Origin: SBAX01 sp964646605
Lineage (GTDB): Bacteria; Planctomycetota; Phycisphaerae; UBA1845
Length of the DNA: 60,628 nucleotides
Direction: 5' to 3'
Assembly: GCA_964646605.1 (NCBI GenBank)
Contig: CAZYEX010000036.1
Location: 1 to 60,628, forward strand
Shown piece after piece: positions 25,254 through 33,546 of this stretch. Below the pieces are notes generated by a model that saw only the letters and a program-made list of their open reading frames with translations, searched no databases and was not told the DNA's origin. The first letter of the stretch is position 1, and each line of letters opens with the position of its first letter. Both the position numbers and the translations under genes were made by a program.

Positions 25254-26993
25254 TTACGTCGGTTGCTTCGGCGTGAGGGCTTCCACGACCCGCGTGATGG
25301 CCCGAAACGGAACGTGAATATCCAACCGCGCTGGCTCGCCGGAAATCGACAGCGAAATCCCCACCGGCGGACCCGGCGGCATGGGCTCCGCCGGCGGCAT
25401 GCCCATCATCGGACCGATAAAGGGAATGATGCCGCCGGGGTCGATGAGCACCACCGCGTTTCGTTTCGCGGGCAGCGCCGCCACGACTTCCGCCACCGCC
25501 TTGTTGGCCGTCAGCGGCTTCTCGATCTTGGCCGCGAATGTCTTCTTGGCGTCTTCCTCGCTCCCCATGCAGTAACGCACCTTGCCGCCCACGATGCCCA
25601 ATGAGAACTTCGAGTTGGTCCCCAACAGCATCGCCGCCTGCGCCATGGCCGGGTTCGAGGTGTCGAGCTTCAAGGCGAACTGATCGACGTTGACCTCGCC
25701 CACCTTGACCGGTCCCAGCGACTCGTACGACGCCCCGCCGTTGAAACTCTTCATCGCCGGATTGGCGGAGGCCAGGCTCTTTTTCGCCAAATCCAGAATT
25801 CCCGGAGCATCGCCTCCCAGGTAATCACCGGACACCCGCATCCCCCCCGGGCTGAAGGCAATCAGCGAATTCCACCCCTCGACCTTGCGGTACAGATCGC
25901 GCGAGACCTGCATCGCGGCCTTGGCCGCCTCCGTCTTGGCGGGGTCCGGGCTCGCCGCCGCCGGCGCTCCGTCCGGCGATCCCGGCGGAGCGCCCGGTGC
26001 GCCCCCCCCCGGCGCCGCGCCTCCCGCCATCGCCGCCCCAACCTTGTCGAATACGTAATCGAAAAATGGAGAGTCGGTGCCGGGGATATGGCACCCCATG
26101 GCCACCAAATAGGGCTGCTCCTCCAGCTCCGTCAGCAGCGCCGCTTGCGCCGGCTTCTGCTTCGCCAGATAGTTCTTGACCTCGCCATCCGTGAAACCCG
26201 CAGCCAGGGTGATGGTTCCCGCCGCGTCGGTCACTCCCACCACGACATCGAGATACGCAACTTGGTCCACGAACTTCTTGAGTCCGTCCAAGCCCGCGGT
26301 CAGCGCCCCGACCATCGCCGCCGGATCGCCTCCCGCTTGTGCTCCCATCATCATGCCCACCATGGGGGCCATTTGCGCCAATTGCGTCAGCTGCCCCGTG
26401 ACCATCGGACGAATCGCATCAAAGTTGACGTGGATCAGGGCGTCGCGGTCCTTGAGCAAATCCGCGCGATCCTTGAGCGTGTCCGCCAGCGTCGGTCCCG
26501 TCTTGTCCACCAGGGCAATCGCATCGGCCTCGGTCGTCGCGGCGACATACGCGCCCTTCACCTTCGCATAGACCGTCCGTCCGCCCTCGAACGGAATGCT
26601 CCAAACCCCGTTCTCTTCCTTTGCGTTGGCGACGCCTTTGACTTTCTCGGCAAAGTTGGGAACCGTCACCCAAAGCATGGGCGGCCCGCCGCCGAGCGAC
26701 AGCAGGGCCAAGCCCACCGGCTTGCTAAAGTCCACCCAACCCCCGATGGGCAGATCGTTCTTCATCCCCTCGAGCATCCCGTCGTACTCGGCGTCCGGCT
26801 GGATCATCTTGACCGCCGCACCCATCGACTTGTCGAGCTTGACCATGTCCACGATCACCGCCGCGACCGGCGCATCACCGGGAATCACCTTCAGCAGGGC
26901 CTCGACCTCCGGCGTCCCGCCCCACGCCCCCGTCGCCGGACCCAACCACGCGAGAAAAATCCCCGCGCAAACTCCCGCCCTTCGTATCCTCAT
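25254..26993 (-). CDS. Large exported protein, DUF3352-like, function unknown
   Basis: This 579-aa protein has a Sec signal peptide (RRAGVCAGIFLAWLGPATGAWG). It then shows repeated alpha/beta phrases such as VPNFAEKVKGVANAKEENGVWSIPFEGGRTVYAKVKGAYVAATTEADAI split over two lobes, typical of planctomycete DUF3352-like exported proteins. A Gly/Ala/Pro-rich linker lies near 330-370, and a Met-rich GPMMGMPPAEPMPPGPP stretch near the C terminus. No catalytic motif is visible. The start is taken at ATG 26993, directly before the signal peptide; ATG 27023 is possible. Confidence 0.75.
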   Translation of the reverse strand: MRIRRAGVCAGIFLAWLGPATGAWGGTPEVEALLKVIPGDAPVAAVIVDMVKLDKSMGAAVKMIQPDAEYDGMLEGMKNDLPIGGWVDFSKPVGLALLSLGGGPPMLWVTVPNFAEKVKGVANAKEENGVWSIPFEGGRTVYAKVKGAYVAATTEADAIALVDKTGPTLADTLKDRADLLKDRDALIHVNFDAIRPMVTGQLTQLAQMAPMVGMMMGAQAGGDPAAMVGALTAGLDGLKKFVDQVAYLDVVVGVTDAAGTITLAAGFTDGEVKNYLAKQKPAQAALLTELEEQPYLVAMGCHIPGTDSPFFDYVFDKVGAAMAGGAAPGGGAPGAPPGSPDGAPAAASPDPAKTEAAKAAMQVSRDLYRKVEGWNSLIAFSPGGMRVSGDYLGGDAPGILDLAKKSLASANPAMKSFNGGASYESLGPVKVGEVNVDQFALKLDTSNPAMAQAAMLLGTNSKFSLGIVGGKVRYCMGSEEDAKKTFAAKIEKPLTANKAVAEVVAALPAKRNAVVLIDPGGIIPFIGPMMGMPPAEPMPPGPPVGISLSISGEPARLDIHVPFRAITRVVEALTPKQPT

Positions 26994-27222
26994 CGCTGAC
27001 TCCCTCAATCGGTTCTCTTGCAAATCCCGCCGGACCGGACGCGATCCACGCTCACCACGAACTCCGCTTTACGCGCCCCCAAGCCTACCCGACTTCCCCC
27101 GCCCTGCAAACCCCCCGACCATCGCCACCCTTCTTTCCGCCCCTCCGCTCCTATGTCCCTACGTCCCTCCGTCCCTTTGTCCCTTTGGTTCTGACACCGC
27201 TTCCTCACGGTCGCGGTTCTGA

Positions 27223-27251
27223 TCGACAATCGCCAATCGCCAATCTACAAT
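27223..27251 (+). promoter_or_regulatory. rnpB promoter located inside a heptad repeat tract
   Basis: TCGACA (27223-27228), a 17-nt spacer and TACAAT (27246-27251) match sigma-70 elements. Initiation at 27258-27259 coincides with the first base of the rnpB P1 helix. Both hexamers and the spacer are units of a CAATCGC-type 7-nt repeat. Confidence 0.65.
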
Positions 27252-27290
27252 CGTATAGGTCCGTTGGAGTGGGCGAGGCGATCGCTCAAC

Positions 27291-27323
27291 GGGTGCCACT
27301 GGCGGCTTGTCCGCCAGTGCCCC
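27291..27323. repeat. CACTGGCGG palindrome inside rnpB P3
   Basis: GGGTGCCACTGGCGG, loop CTTGT, CCGCCAGTGCCCC. The 9-bp core stem CACTGGCGG/CCGCCAGTG recurs at 49272-49303 and, with base-paired changes, at 58512-58539. In rnpB it forms the distal part of the second hairpin (P3). Confidence 0.85.
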
Positions 27324-27489
27324 TTTTTGGGAGGAAAGTCCGAACTGGGTAGGGCACGGTGGTTGGTAACCCCAACCCGGCGTAAGCCGCGGGAAAGTGC
27401 CACAGAAAACAAACCGCCCTTGACGCGCCGTGGCGGCTTCGCCGCGTCGCGACGCGACGGGCCCGCGAAGCGGGCCACGGCGTGTCAAG

Positions 27490-27522
<33 letters not shown>

Positions 27523-27642
27523 GCGCGAATGGTGACATTCGCGGCACGGCAAACCCCACCGCCAGCAAGCCCAAGTAAGCAGCGAGGGGCGGCCCGCCCC
27601 GACGAATGTGGGACGCGAGGTGCGAGAGGTCGGATGATTTGT

Positions 27643-27676
27643 CATTCGGCATTCGCGATTCGCCATTCGACATTCC
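27643..27676. repeat. Heptad repeat tract inside rnpB P16/P17 arm
   Basis: Units ATTCGGC, ATTCGCG, ATTCGCC, ATTCGAC follow with a 7-nt period between the paired flanks GAATGT (27604-27609) and ACATTC. This arm is far shorter in the E. coli RNA. Confidence 0.8.
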
Positions 27677-27795
27677 CAAGCTGCGGGTAGGGTGCTCGAG
27701 CCGGCGGGCGACCGCCGGCCTAGATAAATGATCGCCATCCCGATCTCGATCGGGATACAGAATTCGGCTTATCCGCCCACTCCGACGGACCTTAC

Positions 27796-27902
27796 CATTT
27801 GCGATTGCCGATTGCCGATGCACGGCGACCAACCGGACGCAAGCGACGAAGAAAACGCGGCGCGTCCGTAACTCGTCACTGGTAATTGGTAATTGGTAAT
27901 TC
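27796..27902. repeat. Heptad repeat tracts 3' of rnpB
   Basis: Tract 27796-27820 (GCGATTGCCGATTGCCGATG) and tract 27881-27902 (GGTAATT units) show the 7-nt period. The second tract forms the last codons of the adjacent minus-strand gene ending at 27876. Confidence 0.75.
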
Positions 27903-28463
27903 TCTCGCCCTTGCAGGACGGCCCCCCGCAGCCGCCCCGTCGTCGGGCGCCGGCAACTCCGCCCCATAGAGCTGCTTGACCGCGTCGGCGAATTCGTTGG
28001 GTAGCTCCTTGCCCGCGGCTTCGGGCGACGGCTGGTCCGGCTCAGCGGGCGGCTTGTCCGCCGGCCGCGCCGCGGCCCGGCGGTTCTCGGCCAGCACTTT
28101 CGCCAGCGTCACCAACTCGTCGGTGGGCATTTCCTTCTCGTCGATGGCCAAGCGCGTATACACCATGCCCACGAGCATCAAATAGGCCCGACGGTCCCAA
28201 AGCTCCGGATTGGACTTTCCCAACGGTCCGAAGGTCGCATTGAGGATTCTCGCCACGCGTCCTTGACGCTCGTGTAACTTCTTGGCCTTCTTTCGATATT
28301 CGCGCTTCGATTTCGAAGCGGTCGTCTCTATCTTTGAAGACGCTCTGCGCGTTTTTCGAGGCCTGGCAGTTTTTCCAATTGACAATTGGCAATTGGCAAT
28401 CGGCAATGGATCCTCGCCGGCTGAGGGCGCGACGGCGCTCGACTCTGGAACGGCTTGGCTCAT
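27876..28463 (-). CDS. Mu-like phage DUF3486-type protein (gp27-like), degenerate
   Basis: This 195-aa protein has a basic helical part KSKREYRKKAKKLHERQG and WDRRAYLMLVGMVYTRLAIDE, then KEMPTDELVTLAKVLAENRR. The latter resembles the C-terminal helices of DUF3486 small-terminase-like proteins of Mu-like phages; this is a weak, by-eye match. GGAGG precedes ATG 28463, which overlaps the upstream stop (ATGA). Heptad repeats lie inside the gene: one at 28377-28408 encodes PIANCQLSIG, and another encodes the last residues ELPITNYQ. The ends of the protein therefore look repeat-derived. Confidence 0.5.
   Translation of the reverse strand: MSQAVPESSAVAPSAGEDPLPIANCQLSIGKTARPRKTRRASSKIETTASKSKREYRKKAKKLHERQGRVARILNATFGPLGKSNPELWDRRAYLMLVGMVYTRLAIDEKEMPTDELVTLAKVLAENRRAAARPADKPPAEPDQPSPEAAGKELPNEFADAVKQLYGAELPAPDDGAAAGGRPARARELPITNYQ
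28377..28408. repeat. Heptad repeat tract within a coding sequence
   Basis: CAATTGA, CAATTGG, CAATTGG, CAATCGG units with 7-nt period lie within codons near the N terminus of the gene at 27876-28463. The period is not a multiple of three, so any unit gain or loss shifts the frame. Confidence 0.75.
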
Positions 28464-28786
28464 GATTCCTCCAGCGCCGGATCGCGAATGCAGCGGTCGG
28501 CCAGCTCGATCCCGGTGGTGGTCAGGCGGAACCATCGCCGCCGCCACGGCGTCAGGCTGGCGTCCTCGTCGCGCTCCGTCGCCGCCCGCTCGATGTACCC
28601 CTTCTGCGTCAGGTAGTGCAGGTCGCGGCGGACGTGCTCGAACTCCAGGGTGGGGAACAAGACCAGCAGGCTGCGCAGAATCTGATCGGCCTGCAGCGCC
28701 CCCGGGTACACCACCTTCAGAGCCACCAACAGCTCGTTGCGAATCCGTTTGATTTCTTGGGCGTCTCGTCCGTTGGCCACTAGCAT
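28460..28786 (-). CDS. Winged-helix protein like Mu-type phage gp26
   Basis: This 108-aa protein starts MLVANGRDAQEIKRIRNELLVALKVVYPGALQADQILRSLL and continues with VRRDLHYLTQKGYIERA, a clear helix-turn-helix/wing layout, then RLTTTGIELADRC. The pattern resembles the small winged-helix protein that lies between DUF2730 and DUF3486 genes in Mu-like phages. It overlaps both neighbours (7 nt upstream, 4 nt downstream), indicating translational coupling. Role in phages: unknown, possibly DNA recognition. Confidence 0.55.
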   Translation of the reverse strand: MLVANGRDAQEIKRIRNELLVALKVVYPGALQADQILRSLLVLFPTLEFEHVRRDLHYLTQKGYIERAATERDEDASLTPWRRRWFRLTTTGIELADRCIRDPALEES

Positions 28787-29151
28787 GCACTCCCGCCGGC
28801 GCCGCGGCGCTTGAGGTCCGATCCCTCGCTCGACCGACCGTGTTCCAGCAAAGCCTCGAGCCGCACCGTGGCTTCGGTCAGTTGCTCCAGCCGCCGCCGC
28901 GAGTGCAGGCACTCCCGAAGCCACTCCTCTTTCGTGGCGTAATCGCGCTCCAAATCGGCCAGAGCCTTCCGCAATTCTCCGGTCGCACCTTCGACGCGCT
29001 CCAGGCGCCGCGTCCACTCCGCGTGCCACGAAAGCTGATGTTCGCGGATGGCCCGCAGATAAAACGTGATGACAGTCAGTGGCACTGCCACCAGCGGCGT
29101 CAGCACGGTCAGGTACGTCCCTCCGGATTCCCAGAACGAGGCGAGGGTCAT
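28780..29151 (-). CDS. TM plus coiled-coil protein, DUF2730-like (Mu gp25-like)
   Basis: This 123-aa protein has an N-terminal membrane helix (YLTVLTPLVAVPLTVITFYL) and a long charged helix with heptad spacing (WTRRLERVEGATGELRKALADLERDYATKEEWLRE, RRLEQLTEATVRLEALLEHG). This architecture is that of DUF2730 proteins of Mu-like phages. The start ATG 29151 overlaps the preceding stop (ATGA). Family membership is inferred from architecture and gene order, not from a strong sequence match. Confidence 0.5.
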   Translation of the reverse strand: MTLASFWESGGTYLTVLTPLVAVPLTVITFYLRAIREHQLSWHAEWTRRLERVEGATGELRKALADLERDYATKEEWLRECLHSRRRLEQLTEATVRLEALLEHGRSSEGSDLKRRGAGGSAC

Positions 29152-29426
29152 TTCAGGGCCGCTTCCACCGCCATGCGAATCAGTCCCAAGAGCTGCCGCG
29201 CCGTGTCCACGCGGATGAGCCCGTCGGTGAGCTCCCGGCGGAAGCGCTGCACGATCTCGTGATCGCGCAACGACACCGCCGCCGTCGAACGGGGCGTGGC
29301 CGCGTTGACCTGGTCAATGGCGTCCTTCGGCCGGGCGGCATCCGACCCCGCATCCAACCGCTCGGCGAGCGTCTGGAGGTCATCCGCCGTTTCGTTTGTC
29401 TGCACTGTCTGCGTTTTTCGAGCCAT
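29148..29426 (-). CDS. Small hypothetical protein of the phage-like cluster
   Basis: This 92-aa soluble protein starts MARKTQTVQTNETADDLQTL and has a helical C terminus FRRELTDGLIRVDTARQLLGLIRMAVEAALK. No family is recognised. It overlaps the lipoprotein gene upstream by 47 nt and the TM/coiled-coil gene downstream by 4 nt, so it belongs to the same tight operon. ATG 29426 is preferred; the frame continues to a TTG at 29441. Confidence 0.5.
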   Translation of the reverse strand: MARKTQTVQTNETADDLQTLAERLDAGSDAARPKDAIDQVNAATPRSTAAVSLRDHEIVQRFRRELTDGLIRVDTARQLLGLIRMAVEAALK

Positions 29427-29970
29427 GCAAGAGTCTCGCAATCAAGGGGTTAGCCACAGCCGGGCGGTTTACGCCCTCGGCCTCTTTCGATGCCTTACGC
29501 TGGTCAGAGACGGTCCGCCAACGTTGGATGAGGTCGCCGAAATAGCGTTTGGTTTCGTCATTGAGGGAAAGCGACTCGACGGCCAATCGCCGCAGATCGC
29601 CCGCGATTTCGTGCAGCGTGGAGAGGTTGTCCGCGGTCGCGGAATACCGCAGCCAGGCCGCTTGCCGATCCTGTTCGAGATGGGCCATGGCCTGGTGAAA
29701 CGCCTCGGCGTGAGTCTCTACGGCCGCGTCGTTTGCGGCGTCGGCGCGGATGCGTTCGATCAGGGCGTGCACGACGGCCCGTTGCCGTTCGTCGTCGTGC
29801 CGCGACAGATCGCCGTGATATTCCGCGACCGCCGTGGTCAGTCCGCCGCCGATGGCGTCAAGGGCGTCGGCTGCGGCAAGTTCTACCTTGGCGTCACCCC
29901 CCATGCAGCCCGCCCATGCCGCTGCGCCCGCGAAGCAAACCCAACAGCCTTGTCGATGTCTTGGACTCAT
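29380..29970 (-). CDS. Lipoprotein heading the phage-like cluster
   Basis: This 196-aa protein has a lipoprotein signal ending in the lipobox AWAGC (Cys22), then a long mainly helical, charged chain (DDERQRAVVHALIERIRADAAND, HQAMAHLEQDRQAAWLRYSAT, SLSLNDETKRYFGDLIQRW). In Mu-like phages a lysis or spanin cassette stands at this position before DUF2730, and a helical lipoprotein would suit an o-spanin-like or entry-exclusion role. That role is only a suggestion from position. Confidence 0.55.
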   Translation of the reverse strand: MSPRHRQGCWVCFAGAAAWAGCMGGDAKVELAAADALDAIGGGLTTAVAEYHGDLSRHDDERQRAVVHALIERIRADAANDAAVETHAEAFHQAMAHLEQDRQAAWLRYSATADNLSTLHEIAGDLRRLAVESLSLNDETKRYFGDLIQRWRTVSDQRKASKEAEGVNRPAVANPLIARLLHGSKNADSADKRNGG

Positions 29971-30156
29971 GGCCCCGTCATCCTCGCACGCCTCGTCGCC
30001 ACGCCACCCGCGTCGCGAACTACACCCAGAGAACTTGCCGGGCGCTCGGTCCGAAGCGGTCGCTCGACCGATCACCCAGGGGCGAGGGTAGGGGATCGCC
30101 GCGGAACGGAGCCGCGGGCGCGAGCCCGCGGACCGGTCGGAGCGGGGTCCAGGAAG

Positions 30157-30179
30157 GCGTCACCCACAAGGGGTGACGC
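30157..30179. repeat. GCGTCACCC palindrome
   Basis: GCGTCACCC, loop ACAAG, GGGTGACGC: a perfect 9-bp stem in the gap between two minus-strand genes. It is related to the element at 14881-14905 and to looser copies near 6012, 47473 and 54297. Confidence 0.7.
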
Positions 30180-30200
30180 TACAGGACGCCGCAAGGCGGG

Positions 30201-30629
30201 TTAGAACCGTCGCGGGTTGCGGCAGAGGTAGGCGCCGAGGTTGGCGGCGAGGATGGTTTCGGCCAGACCCCAAAGGAGGGCGATCACGAATTGACCGCCC
30301 GCCAGCAACCCCAGATTGCGGAGCGTCATGGCGGTCGGGACGTAGGAGAGCAGCCAGACCATCGAACCCGCCAGGGCCGCGGCGCCGAATGACGATCGAA
30401 ACCGAGGACGCACGAGGGCGTAGAGAAACACAATGACCAGCCCGAACCCAAGACGCATGCTCGCGTGGGTGATGAACATTCGCGTGGGAGACTGTGGAAA
30501 CAAGGCCTTGAACTTGGCCATGTATTCGTCACCGAGAACGAAGCTCGCCAAGGCAAGTCCGCTGAGCAGGATGACGATCCCGGCGGCCAAGCCGCCGAGG
30601 ACGATTTTCGAGGGCCTTATCCGCGACAC
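30201..30629 (-). CDS. Hypothetical four-TM membrane protein
   Basis: This 142-aa protein has hydrophobic segments IVLGGLAAGIVILLSGLALA, MRLGFGLVIVFLYALV, FGAAALAGSMVWLLSYV and LLAGGQFVIALLWGLAETIL. It has a short periplasmic-looking loop GDEYMAKFKALFPQSP after the first and a basic C terminus. No family is named with confidence. It stands 75 nt downstream of the protein-kinase gene on the same strand. Confidence 0.6.
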   Translation of the reverse strand: MSRIRPSKIVLGGLAAGIVILLSGLALASFVLGDEYMAKFKALFPQSPTRMFITHASMRLGFGLVIVFLYALVRPRFRSSFGAAALAGSMVWLLSYVPTAMTLRNLGLLAGGQFVIALLWGLAETILAANLGAYLCRNPRRF

Positions 30630-30704
30630 GAAACGTTCGCCTCCCAGTGACGGAGGTCGATTATGGCCATTTCCGCGATGCGGGCAAGGTCGGGGCGGGT
30701 TGTG

Positions 30705-33419
30705 TCAGGAGGCCCCGGCGAGGACGGCGACGAAGAGGACCATGAGGACCACGACGCAGGCGACGGCGGTGACGATGACCGTAATGGCCCCGCAGACTTT
30801 GCCGGCGCGAGTCATGCCCATCCCATCGCGGTCGACACGGCCGGCGTTCATCTCGGCCAAATCGTGGTTGCCCATCACCCAGGCGGCGATTCCCAGCGGG
30901 AACAGGAAGGTGATGAGGCTGATGATCCCCAGAACCAGCACCAAGACTCCGCGGTGCTGCCGAACTGGTGCCGGAGCTGTGGCATCCGCCCCGAACGGCG
31001 GCGCCGAGTGCTCCGCGCCGCGGAGGAACGGGGCCGCGGGCCGAGGGCGGCCGCCGGTGAAGAGCATCAGGGACAGGAAGGACAACGAGGAGAGGACCAA
31101 TCCCGATACCAAGCCTACGCGCCCATCCTCGCTCACGCAGCGTTCGTGGAAGAGCCCTTCTTGGCCCTCGAACCCGAAATGGATGGGGCCGATGTGGGCG
31201 GCGATCTTCTCGCGGGCGTCACGGATGCGGGCTTGGACCTTGACCAGCTTGCCGCCTTCGAGACCGACGTCGACCATCTCCTGCTCCCAACGGTCGAGTT
31301 CGGATTCGCAGTCTTCGGGACTCCCGTAGGTGCAATTCCATTCGCGGGCGATGCCCGTGGTGGTGCCGCCGATGCCAAACAGGCTCAGGGAGATCAGGAA
31401 GGGTCGCAGCGTCTCTCGCCAGAAACCGGGACGTTTCATCGGGCCGGTCTTGCAAAGGGTGAAGATCGTGAATGAGGCGAACATCGTGCAAAGGATGATC
31501 GACAACGTAAGGTCATGCGGATTCTGTGGCGTTGAGATCAAGGGGATCAGGAAGGTCACGATCGCCCCGCCCATGAGACCGAAAGCCAGGAGTCCCCAAA
31601 ACGCGCGGGCAACCGCCCACCGTGCCGCAGTCTGCGCCAATGGAGCGGCACCGGAAACCGGCGCCGTGCGCGAATCCATCGGCGGCGGCGTCCGCCGCAG
31701 ATCGATCGTCGCATTCAGGTCCGGCGGAGGCGACCCGCCGTGATCCCCGCGGGCGCGGTCGGACCCTTGGGCGGCGAGACTCGGGCGCCGCGGGATCCAG
31801 GCGGCGTTCGCTTGCATTACGAAAGCAGCGATGGCGGCCGCGCCGGCGCTGATGAACATGACCCGGTCCGGATGGCGGTGGTCGCCGATCCCCGCGATGA
31901 TCGCGGTAAGCACCAGCGCTCCAAGGGCCTTGGAGAAAACTTGTCCGAAGCGGACGTGCCCGTCGGCGCCGTCCTCGACCAGCGCGCTCCAATTGAACAG
32001 CGCCGCCGTCCCGATCAGCCCCAACCACACCGGGACTCCGCCGCCGACGTCGAAGATCGGAGCGCAACCGATCGCCAACGGACCGGCCGCACCGACCGCG
32101 CGGACCAAGCGCTCTGCCCACGTTGGACCGTCCTGCACGCCGAACCACGCCACGGCCTTTCGACCCAAGCCCACGGAAAGGAACATCGCGGCAGCCAACA
32201 TTCCCGCAGCCGCGCCGCGCTCTTCAGCAAACTCGCCGGACCTGTTTCCAATCAGCAGCCCGAACCCGACCGACAAAGCGGCCAAGAGGAACCCCACCAA
32301 GACCACCCGCTTGCCCACCGGAATATGCGCGAGCGGAGAACCGTCGGGCGACGGCGCCGCCTCGCGGCGTCCGAACTTCCCGCCGAGCTTGGCCATCCGC
32401 TTTTCGATCTTGGCGGAAATCTTCTCGAGCTTCCTGGCGACCTTGGGCGGCAGCGGCGCCTCGCGGTGGGCACGGCGGGCCTCGCGCATGATCTCCCCCG
32501 CGAAGGCAAATCCCCCGCGTGCGGGCGACAGGTTGGGCGAGGGCACGGGCGAATCCGCCCGGTCGCGTCCGTGTTGTTGAACCGCAGCGCTGAGACTGTC
32601 GGGGCGGAAACCGGCCAGGCTCTGCTGAATGGCCTCGCCGGAAAGCATGTCGTCGATCATCTCCTCGACGGTCTGGTAACGATCCTTGGGGTCCTTCTCC
32701 AAAGCCTTGCGGATCACGCGACCGAAGGGTTGGGGAAGTTCGTCGAGCACGGGCTGGGAGGTGAGGTGCTTCATCAACACCTCGGCCATGGTCGAACCCT
32801 CGAAGGGAACCTTGCCGCATAGCATCTCGTAGAGCATCACGCCCAGAGCATAGATGTCCACGCCGCGCGAGTAGTTGCCGCTGCCAATCTCCGGGGCCAT
32901 GTAGTGAACCGTGCCCACGCTGGCCGTCTGGGCACTGTGCCGCGAAATCGAGATGAACTTGCTCAGGCCGTAGTCGCCGATCTTCACGTAGCCGTCGTCG
33001 AAGAAAATGTTGCCGGGTTTCAGATCACGATGGACGATGCCGCGCTCGTGCAAGTACGCCAGGCCCTTGGCGACCTCGCGGGCGAAAAAGGCCGCTTTTT
33101 CCACGGCGAACCCGTGCGGTTCGGCGATCAGCAAGTCGCGCAGCGAAGGTCCGGAGCAATACTCCATGATGATGAAGTAGTCGCCGTCGGCGTTTTTCTT
33201 CACGTCGAAGATGGAGACGAGGTGCGGGCTCTTGAGGTTGATGCAGTGGCTTACGCCGCGAAGCTCGACCTGCGGGTTTTCTTTGAGATACTTGAGCGCG
33301 ACCTCGCGGCCGCCGTCGCTCATGGCGTAGTAGACCTCGCCGAACCCGCCGCGACCCACGGCGCGTTGGATGCCGTAATCGTCCAGCGGTCGATCGCCAT
33401 GTTTGAAGGTATAAGCCAT
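30705..33419 (-). CDS. Ser/Thr protein kinase with multi-TM C-terminal region (DUF4190-like end)
   Basis: This 904-aa protein has an N-terminal Hanks-type kinase: Gly loop GRGGFGEVY (22-30), catalytic Lys43, HRDLKPGN (130-137), DYG in place of DFG (149-151), and APE in HYMAPE. A Pro-rich linker leads to several membrane helices, a periplasmic helical block (YGSPEDCESELDRWEQEMVD), and a C-terminal DUF4190-like unit (LGIISLITFLFPLGIAAWVMGNHDLAEMNAGRVD). It probably senses an envelope signal and phosphorylates cytosolic targets. The FHA protein encoded just upstream on the same strand is a likely phosphothreonine-reading partner. Confidence 0.93.
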   Translation of the reverse strand: MAYTFKHGDRPLDDYGIQRAVGRGGFGEVYYAMSDGGREVALKYLKENPQVELRGVSHCINLKSPHLVSIFDVKKNADGDYFIIMEYCSGPSLRDLLIAEPHGFAVEKAAFFAREVAKGLAYLHERGIVHRDLKPGNIFFDDGYVKIGDYGLSKFISISRHSAQTASVGTVHYMAPEIGSGNYSRGVDIYALGVMLYEMLCGKVPFEGSTMAEVLMKHLTSQPVLDELPQPFGRVIRKALEKDPKDRYQTVEEMIDDMLSGEAIQQSLAGFRPDSLSAAVQQHGRDRADSPVPSPNLSPARGGFAFAGEIMREARRAHREAPLPPKVARKLEKISAKIEKRMAKLGGKFGRREAAPSPDGSPLAHIPVGKRVVLVGFLLAALSVGFGLLIGNRSGEFAEERGAAAGMLAAAMFLSVGLGRKAVAWFGVQDGPTWAERLVRAVGAAGPLAIGCAPIFDVGGGVPVWLGLIGTAALFNWSALVEDGADGHVRFGQVFSKALGALVLTAIIAGIGDHRHPDRVMFISAGAAAIAAFVMQANAAWIPRRPSLAAQGSDRARGDHGGSPPPDLNATIDLRRTPPPMDSRTAPVSGAAPLAQTAARWAVARAFWGLLAFGLMGGAIVTFLIPLISTPQNPHDLTLSIILCTMFASFTIFTLCKTGPMKRPGFWRETLRPFLISLSLFGIGGTTTGIAREWNCTYGSPEDCESELDRWEQEMVDVGLEGGKLVKVQARIRDAREKIAAHIGPIHFGFEGQEGLFHERCVSEDGRVGLVSGLVLSSLSFLSLMLFTGGRPRPAAPFLRGAEHSAPPFGADATAPAPVRQHRGVLVLVLGIISLITFLFPLGIAAWVMGNHDLAEMNAGRVDRDGMGMTRAGKVCGAITVIVTAVACVVVLMVLFVAVLAGAS

Positions 33420-33459
33420 GTTAGTTTCTCAGCGAACCCGAGTTCGTCTTCGCCCGATG

Positions 33460-33545
33460 AATGCGGAATTCGGAATGCGGAATGTTGAAAAGCGAGTCAC
33501 CGATCGTTCCTTTTTCCGCATTCCGCATTCACCATTCCGCATTTC
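33460..33545. repeat. Heptad repeat tracts between FHA and kinase genes
   Basis: Tract 33460-33486 (ATGCGGA, ATTCGGA, ATGCGGA) and tract 33515-33545 (CCGCATT, CCGCATT, CACCATT, CCGCATT) both show the 7-nt period. They fill most of the 127-nt gap, and the two tracts are inverted relative to each other, so they can pair. Confidence 0.75.
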
Positions 33546-33546
33546 C

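Noticed and set aside
27876..28790. 304-aa version of the DUF3486-like ORF
   Set aside because: The extra N-terminal part overlaps the winged-helix gene; GGAGG and the ATGA overlap support ATG 28463.
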